From Nonomuraea soli (GTDB lineage Bacteria; Actinomycetota; Actinomycetes; Streptosporangiales; Streptosporangiaceae): 64,000 bases of DNA. The stretch's first letter is position 1, and every line of letters begins with the position of its first letter. Below, in pieces: positions 1-7,137 of this stretch. The stretch covers positions 392,546 through 456,545 of the forward strand of contig NZ_JACDUR010000008.1 in assembly GCF_013761175.1 (NCBI RefSeq). The letters run 5' to 3'. The position numbers and the translations under genes are program-made. The notes under the pieces were generated by a model that made no database searches, was not told the origin of the DNA, and saw nothing but the letters and a program-made list of their open reading frames with translations.

Positions 1-935
1 ACCCGACTTACGGCTACGACCTCGACGCGCTGCTGGCCGTACCCGCCCCCTCGCCTCCCGCCGACTTCGACGCCTTCTGGCAGGGCCTGTACGCCCAGGC
101 CCTCGACGTCGCCGTCGCCCCGCAGCTCGGCCCGCTGGAGTACGAACAGGACGGCATGCGCGTCCACGGCGTCACCTACACCTCGAGCGGCGGCTTCCGC
201 GTCGGCGGCTGGCTGACGCTGCCCGCCGACGGCGAGGTCACCCGCGGCCTGGTCGTCGTCCACGGGTACGGCGGGCGCACCGCTCCCGAGACCACCCTGC
301 CCGGCCCCGGCACCGCGGCCATCTGGCCGTGCGCCCGAGGACTCGGGGACCGCAGCCTGTCGCCGGAGATCCCCTCCCTGGCCGCCGAGCACGTCCTGCA
401 CGGCATCGCCGCACGCGACACCTACGTGCACGGCGGCAACGCGGCCGACGTGTGGTGCGCGGCCACCGCCCTCCGCGAACTCGTGCCGCAGGCCGGGCGG
501 CTCGACTACGTGGGCACCAGCTTCGGCGGCGGGCTCGGCGCGCTCGCCCTGCCGTGGGACCCGCGCTTCACCAGCGGCGTCCTGGTGGTGCCGAGCTTCG
601 GCAACATCCCGCTGCGGCTGACCCTGCCCTGCCTGGGCAGCGGCGAGGCCGTCCGCGCCCACCACGCCGCCCACCCGGAGGTGGTGGAGGTGCTGCGGTA
701 CTTCGACGCGGCCTCGGCGGCGACCCGGGTGAACATCCCGATGCTCGTGGCCGCCGCCCTCTACGACCCCGCGGTGCCGCCGCCCGGGCAGTTCGCGGTC
801 TACAACGGGCTGGCCGCCGGGGTGCGGGAGCTGGTGGTGCTGAGCCACGGGCACGCGGAGTACGAGGGGGCCGAGGCGGAGGCCGCGGAGTTGCGCAGCG
901 CCATCCACCGCTTCCTCACCGTCGAGCCGGGCTGA
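1..935 (+). CDS. Acetylxylan esterase / cephalosporin-C deacetylase family hydrolase (CE7), 5' end outside the window
   Basis: The reading frame is open from the left edge, so the true start lies upstream. An ATG at 156 is internal, because the residues before it (PPADFDAFWQGLYAQAL) already match the start of the family. The product is an alpha/beta-hydrolase expected to remove acetyl groups from acetylated sugars. The nucleophile elbow GTSFGGG supplies the serine, and the C-terminal stretch LSHGHAEYEG carries the likely catalytic histidine. A second, complete member of the family lies at 27656-28636. No signal peptide can be judged because the N-terminus is missing. The family call is firm; the substrate is not. 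Confidence 0.85.
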   Translation, partial: PTYGYDLDALLAVPAPSPPADFDAFWQGLYAQALDVAVAPQLGPLEYEQDGMRVHGVTYTSSGGFRVGGWLTLPADGEVTRGLVVVHGYGGRTAPETTLPGPGTAAIWPCARGLGDRSLSPEIPSLAAEHVLHGIAARDTYVHGGNAADVWCAATALRELVPQAGRLDYVGTSFGGGLGALALPWDPRFTSGVLVVPSFGNIPLRLTLPCLGSGEAVRAHHAAHPEVVEVLRYFDAASAATRVNIPMLVAAALYDPAVPPPGQFAVYNGLAAGVRELVVLSHGHAEYEGAEAEAAELRSAIHRFLTVEPG

Positions 936-981
936 CCGCCGGCCGGGCCGGATTGTCGGTGGGGCCTGACACCATCACCTC

Positions 982-1437
982 ATGGCAACCCGCTTCCAGA
1001 TCACCGTCGACTGCGCCGACCCCGACCGGCTGGCCCACTTCTGGGCCGCCGCGCTCCACTACGAGCTCCAGGAGCCGCCCGACGGTTTCGACACCTGGGC
1101 CGACTACTGGCGCAGCAGAGGCCTGCCCGAGGAGGAGGTGGGCGACGGCCTCGGCTACGACTCCATCGTCGACCCCTCCGGCGCCGGGCCCCGCCTGTGG
1201 TTCCAGCAGGTGCCCGAGAAGAAGGAGGTCAAGAACCGCCTCCACCTCGACCTCGACGTCACCAACCGGCGCAGCGGCACCCTCGAGGCGCGCCGCGAGC
1301 TCATCGACGCCGAGGCCGCCCGCCTGATCGCCCTCGGCGCCACGATCTCCCGCGTCGCCGGACCGGAGATCGGCATCACCGACTACTACGCCATCACCCT
1401 GCTCGACCCGGAGGGCAACGAGTTCTGCATCAGCTGA
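982..1437 (+). CDS. VOC-superfamily (glyoxalase-like) protein
   Basis: This 151-residue protein begins MATRFQITVDCADPDRLAHF, the usual first strand and helix of a vicinal-oxygen-chelate domain. It carries two beta-alpha-beta-beta-beta halves, the second ending LLDPEGNEFCIS, a typical VOC C-terminus. Family members are small metal-dependent or metal-free enzymes and binding proteins, and nothing here fixes the substrate. The ATG follows the upstream esterase by about 45 bases, so it may be read with it. The final codons lie inside the 41-bp tandem repeat described separately. The C-terminus is still a normal VOC ending, so the repeat probably copied it and did not create it. Confidence 0.85.
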   Translation: MATRFQITVDCADPDRLAHFWAAALHYELQEPPDGFDTWADYWRSRGLPEEEVGDGLGYDSIVDPSGAGPRLWFQQVPEKKEVKNRLHLDLDVTNRRSGTLEARRELIDAEAARLIALGATISRVAGPEIGITDYYAITLLDPEGNEFCIS

Positions 1438-1583
1438 GCGCCTTCGCCACCCGGGCCACGGAGTTCTGTATCAGCAGTGCGCCTCCGCCACCCGGGCGAC
1501 GGAGTTCTGCATCAGCTGAGCTCCTCCGCCACCCGGGCCACGGAGTACCGCATCAACTGAGCTCCTGCGCCGACCGGGCGACG
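1419..1583. repeat. 41-bp tandem repeat, about four copies, spanning a convergent gene junction
   Basis: The AGTTCTG-type segment recurs at 1421, 1462, 1503 and, slightly changed, 1544, an exact 41-base period. Each unit holds a stop codon of the VOC gene or its copy, followed by GC-rich sequence with CCACCCGGG or similar. The repeat covers the last codons of the VOC gene on the plus strand and the last codons of the FGE-like gene on the minus strand. Period and unit boundaries can be read directly from the sequence. Confidence 0.9.
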
Positions 1584-2209
1584 CGGAAACCGACATCGTC
1601 CAGCCGCAGCGTCGGGTGGCTGCGGCGACGCACCGAGGCACGGCAGCTCCACGGCTCGTCGAACCACCCGCCGCCGCGCAACACCCGGTAGCTGCCGTAG
1701 ACCTCGGCGTCGTAGACGTCCCAGCACCACTCCCACACGTTGCCGAGCATGTCGTACAAGCCCCACGCGTTGGGCGCCTTCCCTCCGACGGGGTGGCTGC
1801 GCTCACCCGAGTTGGCCCGATACCAGGCGATCTCGTCAAGCGAGCCGTACCTGGGCCCGGTGCTGCCCGCCCGGCAGGCGTACTCCCACTCGGCCTCCGT
1901 GGGCAGCCGGTATCCGTCCGACCCGGCGTCCCACACGCAGTCCGTCCCGTCGGGCGACAGGCGGTAGGCGGGGGTGAGACGCTCGCGTTCCGAGCGGGCG
2001 TTGCAGTAGCGCACCGCGTCGTGCCACGACACGGTCTCGACGGGCCGGTCCGCACCGGGCGCGCTGCTGGGCTGCGCTCCGGTGACGTCGGCGTAGTCGC
2101 CCTGGGTGACGGGACAGGAGGCGAGCAGGAAGGGCGCGACAGCGGCGGGCCAGGTGCGCTGCGTCCGCCGGTCGGACAACATCACCTGCCCGGGGGCCAG
2201 GGGGATCAT
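1553..2209 (-). CDS. FGE-sulfatase-domain protein (SUMF1/PvdO-like), probably not a formylglycine-generating enzyme
   Basis: The protein has the FGE-sulfatase fold signatures in order: PVTQGDYADV near the N-terminus, VSWHDAVRYCNA, YRLPTEAEWEYACRAG, GLYDMLGNVWEWCWD and RGGGWFDEPWSCRASVRR, ending GFRV. True copper FGEs use two cysteines in that last block; here the first is replaced (FDEPWSC) and only one remains. A copper-dependent oxidase role is therefore unlikely. I chose the ATG at 2209, which follows an AGGCGAG-like ribosome site and begins MIPLAPGQVML as relatives do. An open frame extends to 2314. The gene converges on the VOC gene and its stop lies in the 41-bp repeat. Confidence 0.8.
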   Translation of the reverse strand: MIPLAPGQVMLSDRRTQRTWPAAVAPFLLASCPVTQGDYADVTGAQPSSAPGADRPVETVSWHDAVRYCNARSERERLTPAYRLSPDGTDCVWDAGSDGYRLPTEAEWEYACRAGSTGPRYGSLDEIAWYRANSGERSHPVGGKAPNAWGLYDMLGNVWEWCWDVYDAEVYGSYRVLRGGGWFDEPWSCRASVRRRSHPTLRLDDVGFRVARSAQELS

Positions 2210-2360
2210 CTCGCCTGCTCTCACGCCGGCGATCTTATCGACGGCACGGACGCCCTCCTGGAGCCCAGTCTCTCCGGCACCCCTCGGCAACCCCAGCCCT
2301 TTCGCCGGGCCCATCCCGGGCCAACTCGAAGCCCGGGCACAGCATCCTGCTCAAAGTCAC

Positions 2361-2534
2361 CCCGCCTCCGGTCGCCCCCGCCTTCGGCCACCCGCCTCCG
2401 GTCGCCCCCGCCTTCGGCCACCCGTCTCCGGCCCCCGTCTCCGGCCCCCGTCTCCGGCCCCCGTCTCCGGCCTGGCTGCTCGGTCACCCTGCCCCTGGCG
2501 TGGCCGTTCGGTCACCCTGCCCCCGGGCGTGGCG
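2361..2534. repeat. Nested GC-rich tandem repeats in a gene-free stretch
   Basis: The roughly 400 bases between the FGE-like gene and the TetR gene hold no convincing gene. They contain a 30-bp unit twice (2361-2420), a 13-bp unit four times (2421-2472, CCCGTCTCCGGCC) and a 28-bp unit twice (starting 2481 and 2509, CGGTCACCCTGCCCC). Several long open frames cross this stretch, but they are the by-product of repetitive GC-rich sequence and lack start sites or family matches. Confidence 0.85.
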
Positions 2535-2610
2535 GGACGGGTGCTTGCACGCGGGACGACGGGACGACGGGGCGGCGGAAGCGGGTCGGCGGGGCGGTGA
2601 AGGTGGTGCG

Positions 2611-3282
2611 CTAACGCGTGAGAGAGCCTCCGAGCAGGGTTGCCGCCAGCGTCGTGGCGAGCCAGTCGGTGTACTCGTCCGCGTTCCAGCCGCACACCTC
2701 GGTCAGCTTCTCGTAGTTCTCCGTCGAGGTCAGCACGTAGATCTGCGCGGCCGCGCGCGCAGCGGGGAGGCCCGGCCGCAGGGCGCCGAGAGCGTGCAAA
2801 TGCTCGGCCGGTCCGCGGCTGCCCACCAGTCGCTCACCTTCGATGTCTGTCAGGAGCTCTTGGAGTCCGGTGTCGGCGGGTGACGCGGCGGCGGCGGCGC
2901 GCAGCACGCGATGCACTGGCTGGATGCGCAGCAGTATCGCCGTCGCCATGGCGGCGTACTTGGCCAGCTTGCGCACCGGGTCCGGCTCATCGATGATCGC
3001 CTGGACCTCGGCGCGGTCCCGTTGCGGCACAGGGCTGGCGTCCCCGGCCAGCGTGATGTCGTAGACGAGCTTGGCCAGCGCCGGCTTGCCGCCGGGGGCT
3101 GAGGTGTACAGCGTCTGAACGGCTACTCCTGCGTCGCGCGCCACCTCGGCCATGGTGGTGTCGGCGTAGCCCTTCCTCAGCATCAGCTCCCGCGCCGCCG
3201 TCGCGATCTTCTGCCGGGTGGCCTGTGCCTGCTCCTGGCGTAGCGCGCTGGAGTAGGAGCGCCGCTTCTTCTGCTCGGTCAT
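2611..3282 (-). CDS. TetR-family transcriptional regulator
   Basis: This 223-residue protein has an N-terminal TetR helix-turn-helix. The helix ATRQKIATAARELMLRKGYADTT leads into MAEVARDAGVAVQTLYTSAPGG, the recognition region, at roughly residues 20-65. The remaining 150 residues form the variable ligand-binding part. It is divergent from the DUF1772 membrane protein and lipoprotein pair, with only about 80 bases between them, so it very likely represses that pair and itself. The effector cannot be inferred. Confidence 0.9.
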   Translation of the reverse strand: MTEQKKRRSYSSALRQEQAQATRQKIATAARELMLRKGYADTTMAEVARDAGVAVQTLYTSAPGGKPALAKLVYDITLAGDASPVPQRDRAEVQAIIDEPDPVRKLAKYAAMATAILLRIQPVHRVLRAAAAASPADTGLQELLTDIEGERLVGSRGPAEHLHALGALRPGLPAARAAAQIYVLTSTENYEKLTEVCGWNADEYTDWLATTLAATLLGGSLTR

Positions 3283-3361
3283 CGCATGCCATGATTCCAG
3301 AACTATATTGACTAGATGTTGCTCTAATGAAAGAGTTTACTTCCAATGAAGGAGGTGTTGA
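3283..3361. promoter_or_regulatory. Divergent promoter region between TetR and the DUF1772 operon
   Basis: This short AT-rich island stands out from the GC-rich surroundings. On the minus strand TATAGT (complement of 3302-3307) is a good -10 for the tetR gene, with TTCATT 18 bases upstream. On the plus strand TTGACT (3308-3313) is a -35-like hexamer. A strong ribosome site, GAAGGAGGTGT, ends a few bases before the GTG at 3362. I do not see a clear palindrome for TetR binding. Confidence 0.5.
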
Positions 3362-3838
3362 GTGTCCCTTTTGCTCGCCGTGTCCAGGATCGCGGCGCTC
3401 CTGTTGATAGGCCTGTACGCGGGCGGGGTCTTTTTCACGGTGATCGCACCGTCGGTGTCCCGGATGCCGGGAGTCGCGTACGTCAGGTACTGGCAGGCGC
3501 TCAACGTCGACTACGGACGGGCCATGCCACCTCTTCTCCTGACCGGTCTGGCGGCTCTGATCATGGTCGCGGTGCTGTCGGCGCGTCGGGGCTGGCTCGT
3601 CCTGGGCCTCAGCTCGGCCGCCCTGATCCTGGTGCTCCTCACCGTCGTGCTCACCCTGGCGGGGCTGGAACCGCTCAACCGGATCGCGGACGGCTGGGAT
3701 CCTGAAGCGCTGCCCGCTGACTGGCAGGAGAGTCGCCGACGGTGGCTGAACCTGCATCTCGTTCGAAGCGTTCTCGGCGTCACGGCCTTCGTGTGCCTCG
3801 CGGCGGCGCAGATCTTCGACAGGCAGGTGTCCTCGTGA
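3362..3838 (+). CDS. DUF1772-family membrane protein
   Basis: The 158-residue product has four predicted membrane segments, starting around residues 4-25, 52-72, 78-101 and 137-153. Between the third and fourth is the family hallmark: EPLNRIADGWDP, then WLNLHLVRSVLG. DUF1772 proteins are related to anthrone-oxygenase-like membrane proteins, but most have no known reaction. The GTG start is fixed by an excellent ribosome site (GGAGGTGT). The gene overlaps the next one by four bases (GTGA), so the two are translationally coupled, and both lie divergent from the TetR regulator. Confidence 0.8.
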   Translation: MSLLLAVSRIAALLLIGLYAGGVFFTVIAPSVSRMPGVAYVRYWQALNVDYGRAMPPLLLTGLAALIMVAVLSARRGWLVLGLSSAALILVLLTVVLTLAGLEPLNRIADGWDPEALPADWQESRRRWLNLHLVRSVLGVTAFVCLAAAQIFDRQVSS

Positions 3839-4353
3839 CGCGTCCCGGACCGATCGTGCCCGCCCTTGCCCTCCTGTCCGTGGCCCTGCTCACGGGATGC
3901 TCGGCACCCTCCACGGAGGACGGCGGATGTCCGCTCGCGACCGAGGACCTGGACAAGGAGACGTCCCTGCGATGGCAGCTGAGGGAGAAACACGACTCCT
4001 ACCCGCTGGAGACGACAGAGTCGATCAAGGCGATGGTCTGCCTTTACACGGCGGCGGACGCCCCGCAGCAGGGTGACGACCCCCTGACGATGCGGACCGA
4101 CCTGGTCGAAGGGCCTGAGGTGGACACGGTGCGGAAGAGCTTCGAACAGACCTGCGCCGGGAACGCGGGCCGCGTTCGCGAGGTCTCGCGGGCGCAGGTC
4201 TGTGACAAGAACGGTTCGGTCGTGGACGGGCTGATCGCTATGGGGGATCGGGCGGTCAACGTCTACTGGGTCAACGCCGACATGGCCATCGCCGTGAAGC
4301 TCACCCCGTCGTTTGAGCGGATTGTCGCCATGATGGCCGGGAACCGAGGCTGA
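3835..4353 (+). CDS. Secreted lipoprotein of unknown function
   Basis: I take the GTG at 3835, which overlaps the DUF1772 stop, because it gives a clean lipoprotein signal: a short positive start, ALALLSVALLTGC as lipobox, then a polar linker. An upstream in-frame ATG at 3742 would put the signal inside the chain. The mature part (about 150 residues) has four further cysteines, at GGCPLAT, VCLYTA, QTCAGN and QVCDKN, which could form two disulfides outside the cell. No family was recognised. Its coupling to the membrane protein and TetR suggests a small envelope-related operon. Confidence 0.7.
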   Translation: MTRPGPIVPALALLSVALLTGCSAPSTEDGGCPLATEDLDKETSLRWQLREKHDSYPLETTESIKAMVCLYTAADAPQQGDDPLTMRTDLVEGPEVDTVRKSFEQTCAGNAGRVREVSRAQVCDKNGSVVDGLIAMGDRAVNVYWVNADMAIAVKLTPSFERIVAMMAGNRG

Positions 4354-4412
4354 ACGGCACGCCGATCAGCAGGAGCGCCGCGGCGAGCTGGATACCCATG
4401 TGTGAGTGGCAT

Positions 4413-4502
4413 GTGCCGGGTCCGCGGATCGGCGGGCACCGAGTCCACGGACCGGGGTGCCGGGTTCATAGATCGGCGAGTGCCGAGTCCACGGATCGGC
4501 AG
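4413..4502. repeat. Degenerate 21-23 bp tandem repeat between convergent genes
   Basis: Four units begin with GTGCCGGG or a close variant (GCACCGAG, GTGCCGAG) at 4413, 4436, 4457 and 4480, and run through GGATCGGC-like ends. They fill most of the gap between the lipoprotein gene and the convergent aldo/keto reductase. Unlike several other repeats here, no gene stop codon lies inside the unit. No gene is seen in 4354-4556. Confidence 0.75.
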
Positions 4503-4556
4503 TGAAGGAGCCCGTGCAGTCCGAGCCGCGATGAGAGCCGCTGCCGCAGTGGCACG

Positions 4557-5483
4557 TCAGCGAATGGACGAGAGAAGAGTCATCTCCTCGTCCGACAGGC
4601 GCAGCGAGGCGGCGGCGACGTTGTCGTCGAGATGGCCGGGGTCGCCGGTGCCCGGGATGGCGAGCACGTGAGGGCCCTGCTGCAGTGTCCAGGCCAGGCG
4701 CACCTGCGCCGCCGAGACGCCGTGGGCGCGGGCGACGGCGGTGACGGCGTCGGCGTCCATCGACGGAGCGCCCGATTCGCGGCCGGCGCCGGCGATGGCG
4801 AAGAACGGGACGAAGGCGATGCCCTGCTCGCCGCACGACCGCAGCAGGTCCTGGCCGGCGGCGGGGGCGCCGATGCCGTACGGGTTCTGCACGCACACGA
4901 CGGGCGCGATGGCCTTGGCCTCGGCCATTTGCTCCGGCGTGGCGTTGGAGATGCCGAGCTGGCGGATGAGCCCGGCCTGGCGCAGCTCGGCCAGCGCGCC
5001 GAAGTGGTCGGTAATCGAGGTGGCCACGCGGCTGGGCGGGATGCGGAGGTTGACCACGTCGAGGTGGTCGCGGCCGAGCTGGCGGATGTTCTCCTCGACC
5101 TGGCCGCGCAGCTGCTCGGGTGCCGCCCACCACCACTGGCCCGAGGGGTCGCGGCCGGGCCAGACCTTGGTGGTGATGACCAGGTCGCTCGGGTAGGGCG
5201 CCAGGGCGCGGTTGATCAGCTCGTTGGCCGAGCGGGTGGAGGAGAAGTAGAAGGCGGCGGTGTCGATGTGGTTGACGCCCAGCTCCACGGCGCGGCGCAG
5301 CACCGCGATGGAGGGTTCGCGGTCGCGGGGGACACCCTGGTCGAAGGCGGCGGTTCCGGTCAGGCGCATGGCGCCGAAACCCAGGCGGTTGACGACGAGG
5401 TCGCCGAGTTTCCAGGTGCCGGCCGCAGCGGCGTTCGGAGTGGCGTTCGGAGTGGCGTTAGGGGTGGCGTTAGGGGTGGACAT
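4557..5483 (-). CDS. Aldo/keto reductase family oxidoreductase
   Basis: The 308-residue product is a TIM-barrel NADPH-dependent reductase. It shows the start LVVNRLGFGAMRLTG, the catalytic aspartate in NHIDTAAFYFS and the catalytic lysine region VITTKVWPGRDPSG. It also has the partner-strand motif LGISNATPEQM and the C-terminal cofactor end ending SLRLSDEEMTLL. I start it at the ATG at 5483, behind an AGAGGAG ribosome site; a longer open frame to 5855 has no family support. The first residues are a curious PNAT repeat built from a 12-bp DNA repeat. The substrate is unknown. Confidence 0.88.
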   Translation of the reverse strand: MSTPNATPNATPNATPNAAAAGTWKLGDLVVNRLGFGAMRLTGTAAFDQGVPRDREPSIAVLRRAVELGVNHIDTAAFYFSSTRSANELINRALAPYPSDLVITTKVWPGRDPSGQWWWAAPEQLRGQVEENIRQLGRDHLDVVNLRIPPSRVATSITDHFGALAELRQAGLIRQLGISNATPEQMAEAKAIAPVVCVQNPYGIGAPAAGQDLLRSCGEQGIAFVPFFAIAGAGRESGAPSMDADAVTAVARAHGVSAAQVRLAWTLQQGPHVLAIPGTGDPGHLDDNVAAASLRLSDEEMTLLSSIR

Positions 5484-5499
5484 CGAGCGGGGGCTCCTC

Positions 5500-5549
5500 T
5501 GCGGGGTGCGGACGCGCAAATGCGGCATGCGGGGATGCGGACACGCAAA
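5500..5549. repeat. Direct repeat in the 5' leader of the aldo/keto reductase gene
   Basis: Two 21-22 base copies, 5500-5520 and 5528-5549, share TGCGGGG then TGCGGAC then CGCAAA with two differences. They lie in the leader of the minus-strand reductase gene, directly downstream of the hairpin at 5550-5598. They could be duplicated operator sites or slippage products. Confidence 0.7.
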
Positions 5550-5598
5550 GAAGCCTCCAGGTGCGACAGGGGCGGTGCCCGGTCGACGTGGAGGCTTC
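5550..5598 (-). terminator. Probable intrinsic terminator after the BNR/MoaD-like operon
   Basis: GAAGCCTCCA (5550-5559) pairs perfectly with TGGAGGCTTC (5589-5598). The 29-base loop can pair further inside (CGAC with GTCG, GGGC with GCCC). Read on the minus strand the hairpin is followed by TTTGCG, a short U run. It sits between the MoaD-like stop and the reductase start on the same strand, so it should end the upstream operon, although an attenuator role is possible. Confidence 0.65.
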
Positions 5599-5622
5599 AG
5601 GAAGTGGCGAAAATATAGCAGA

Positions 5623-5901
5623 TCAGCCAAGCGCCGGCAGAACGTACACCTCGGCGCCGGGAGGCAGGGCGCAGTCGAGGCCGCCGACGGCCCGCGCGTT
5701 CTCCCCGCACACCACCATGCTGATGTGGCGCCTGATGCGCCCGTCGACGTCGCGCAGGCGCTCCTCGAGGACGGGATGGGTGCGCCTGAGGGTGTCGAGC
5801 GCGGCGCCCAGGGTCGGGGGCGCGCCCACGGCGAAGACCTTGACCTCGGTGTCACCTCCGACCCAGTGGCGCAGGGTCGCGGGCAGCACGAACACGACCA
5901 T
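5623..5901 (-). CDS. MoaD/ThiS-like ubiquitin-fold small protein
   Basis: About 92 residues with a beta-grasp pattern: MVVFVLPATLRHWVGG, a helix with TLRRTHPVLEERL, then HISMVVCGEN and a final strand PPGAEVYVLPALG. MoaD and ThiS carry a terminal Gly-Gly that is activated for sulfur transfer. This protein stops after a single glycine, so classical adenylation is doubtful. I prefer the ATG at 5901, which has GGGGAAAG about eight bases upstream, to the ATG at 5919. It follows the BNR protein gene by a few bases and is surely co-transcribed with it. Confidence 0.7.
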   Translation of the reverse strand: MVVFVLPATLRHWVGGDTEVKVFAVGAPPTLGAALDTLRRTHPVLEERLRDVDGRIRRHISMVVCGENARAVGGLDCALPPGAEVYVLPALG

Positions 5902-5922
5902 GGTCGCGGCTTTCCCCATGGG

Positions 5923-7002
5923 TCAGAGCACCGCGGAGCGGACGGTGAGCACGTCGGGAAGGTGACGCGCCACCTCCTGCCAGGTCTGGCCGTCGTCGCG
6001 CGAGCCGTAGACGAAACCGTCGCGGGTGCCGAAGTAGAGGCCCGCCTCGGAGGTGCTCATGGCGTCGCGCAGCACGGTGCCGTAGACGGGGCCTTCGGGC
6101 AGCCCGGAGTCGAGCGGCTGCCAGGAGCCTCCCGCGTCGTCGCTGCGGTAGACCCGGTAGCGGTGGCCGACGGGGGTGCGGTCCATGTCGGCGTGGAGCG
6201 GCAGGACGTAGACGGTGTCGGGCTTGGAGGGGTGCACGGCGACGGGGAAGCCGAAGTCGGAGGGCAGCGAGGTGCCGATGTCGGTCCACGACAGGCCGAA
6301 GTCGTCGCTGCGGTAGACGCCGAAGTGGTGCTGCAGGAAGAGCCGGTCGGGACGCGACGGGTGGAAGGCCACCTTGTGCACGCACTGCCCGAACTCGGGA
6401 TACTGCTGGCCTTCGGGCATGAACGGGGCGCGGATGCCCTGGTTGGCGGCCTGCCAGGAGATGCCGCCGTCGGTGCTGCGGTAGAAGCCGCCGGTGGAGA
6501 CGGCCACGCCCATGATCTTCGGGTCGGTGGGGTGGGCGAGGATGGTGTGCATGCACAGGCCGCCCCCGCCGGGCTGCCACTGCTCGCGGTGCGGATGCTC
6601 CCACAGGCCCTCGACCAGGGTGTAGGTCACGCCGCCGTCTTCCGACCGGAACAGCGCGCCGGGCTCGGCGCCGGCCCAGACGACGCCGGGCTCCGACGGC
6701 GAGGGCAGCAGCTGCCAGACCTTCTCGAGGGTGGCGCCGGTCTTCTCGGGAAAGGCGACCGGTGGCTTGTCGGCTTCGTGCCAGCTGGCACCCAAATCAT
6801 CGGAGTACATCACCGAGGGGCCGAAATGGCCGTATTCGATCCCGGCCAGGAGCCGCGGGGTCTCGCCTCGGGTGTCGATGGCCACGCTCTGGACCCCGAC
6901 GGTGGAGAACTGGATGGGCTCGACCTCGAACGGGCCCCCGTCGCGCGACCGGGCCAGGATGAGGCCCTTGCGGGTGCCGATGGCGAGCAGTGCATCAGTC
7001 AT
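5923..7002 (-). CDS. BNR/Asp-box repeat beta-propeller protein (exo-alpha-sialidase-like)
   Basis: This 359-residue protein starts MTDALLAIGTRKGL, placed by a GGGAG ribosome site; the longer frame to 7056 adds nothing conserved. It contains at least six Asp-box signatures of the S-x-D-x-G-x-(S/T)-(W/Y) type, such as SDDLGASW, SEDGGVTY, STDGGISW, SDDFGLSW, SDDAGGSW and SRDDGQTW. These define a sialidase/Ycf48-type beta-propeller. There is no signal peptide, so it acts in the cytosol and a true sialidase role is unlikely. It is coupled to the MoaD-like gene and divergent from an XRE regulator. Confidence 0.8.
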   Translation of the reverse strand: MTDALLAIGTRKGLILARSRDGGPFEVEPIQFSTVGVQSVAIDTRGETPRLLAGIEYGHFGPSVMYSDDLGASWHEADKPPVAFPEKTGATLEKVWQLLPSPSEPGVVWAGAEPGALFRSEDGGVTYTLVEGLWEHPHREQWQPGGGGLCMHTILAHPTDPKIMGVAVSTGGFYRSTDGGISWQAANQGIRAPFMPEGQQYPEFGQCVHKVAFHPSRPDRLFLQHHFGVYRSDDFGLSWTDIGTSLPSDFGFPVAVHPSKPDTVYVLPLHADMDRTPVGHRYRVYRSDDAGGSWQPLDSGLPEGPVYGTVLRDAMSTSEAGLYFGTRDGFVYGSRDDGQTWQEVARHLPDVLTVRSAVL

Positions 7003-7087
7003 GATCTTGCTCCCTGTCGAGATGGTTGCGGCCATGGTGTCACGGGCTACCGACAAAAGCCGGGCTCTACGGGATTTGCCCGTCCGC

Positions 7088-7100
7088 TACCTCCCAGGTA
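7088..7100. promoter_or_regulatory. Perfect inverted repeat TACCT-N3-AGGTA, candidate operator
   Basis: The 13-base element TACCTCCCAGGTA lies between the divergent BNR gene (start 7002) and the XRE regulator (start 7138). A regulator of this type often controls its divergent neighbour, so this is the best candidate binding site in the interval. The arms are only five bases, so it could occur by chance. Confidence 0.4.
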
Positions 7101-7137
7101 ATCGTGGGCATTCCCATATGTCGGTAACGTGCCGACC

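Noticed and set aside
1419..1583. A small CRISPR array
   Set aside because: The 41-bp units follow each other directly with no unique spacers and include coding ends of two genes. No cas genes are present.
5923..7002. A secreted sialidase
   Set aside because: Asp boxes alone define a propeller, there is no export signal, and the arginine triad of sialidases is not apparent.
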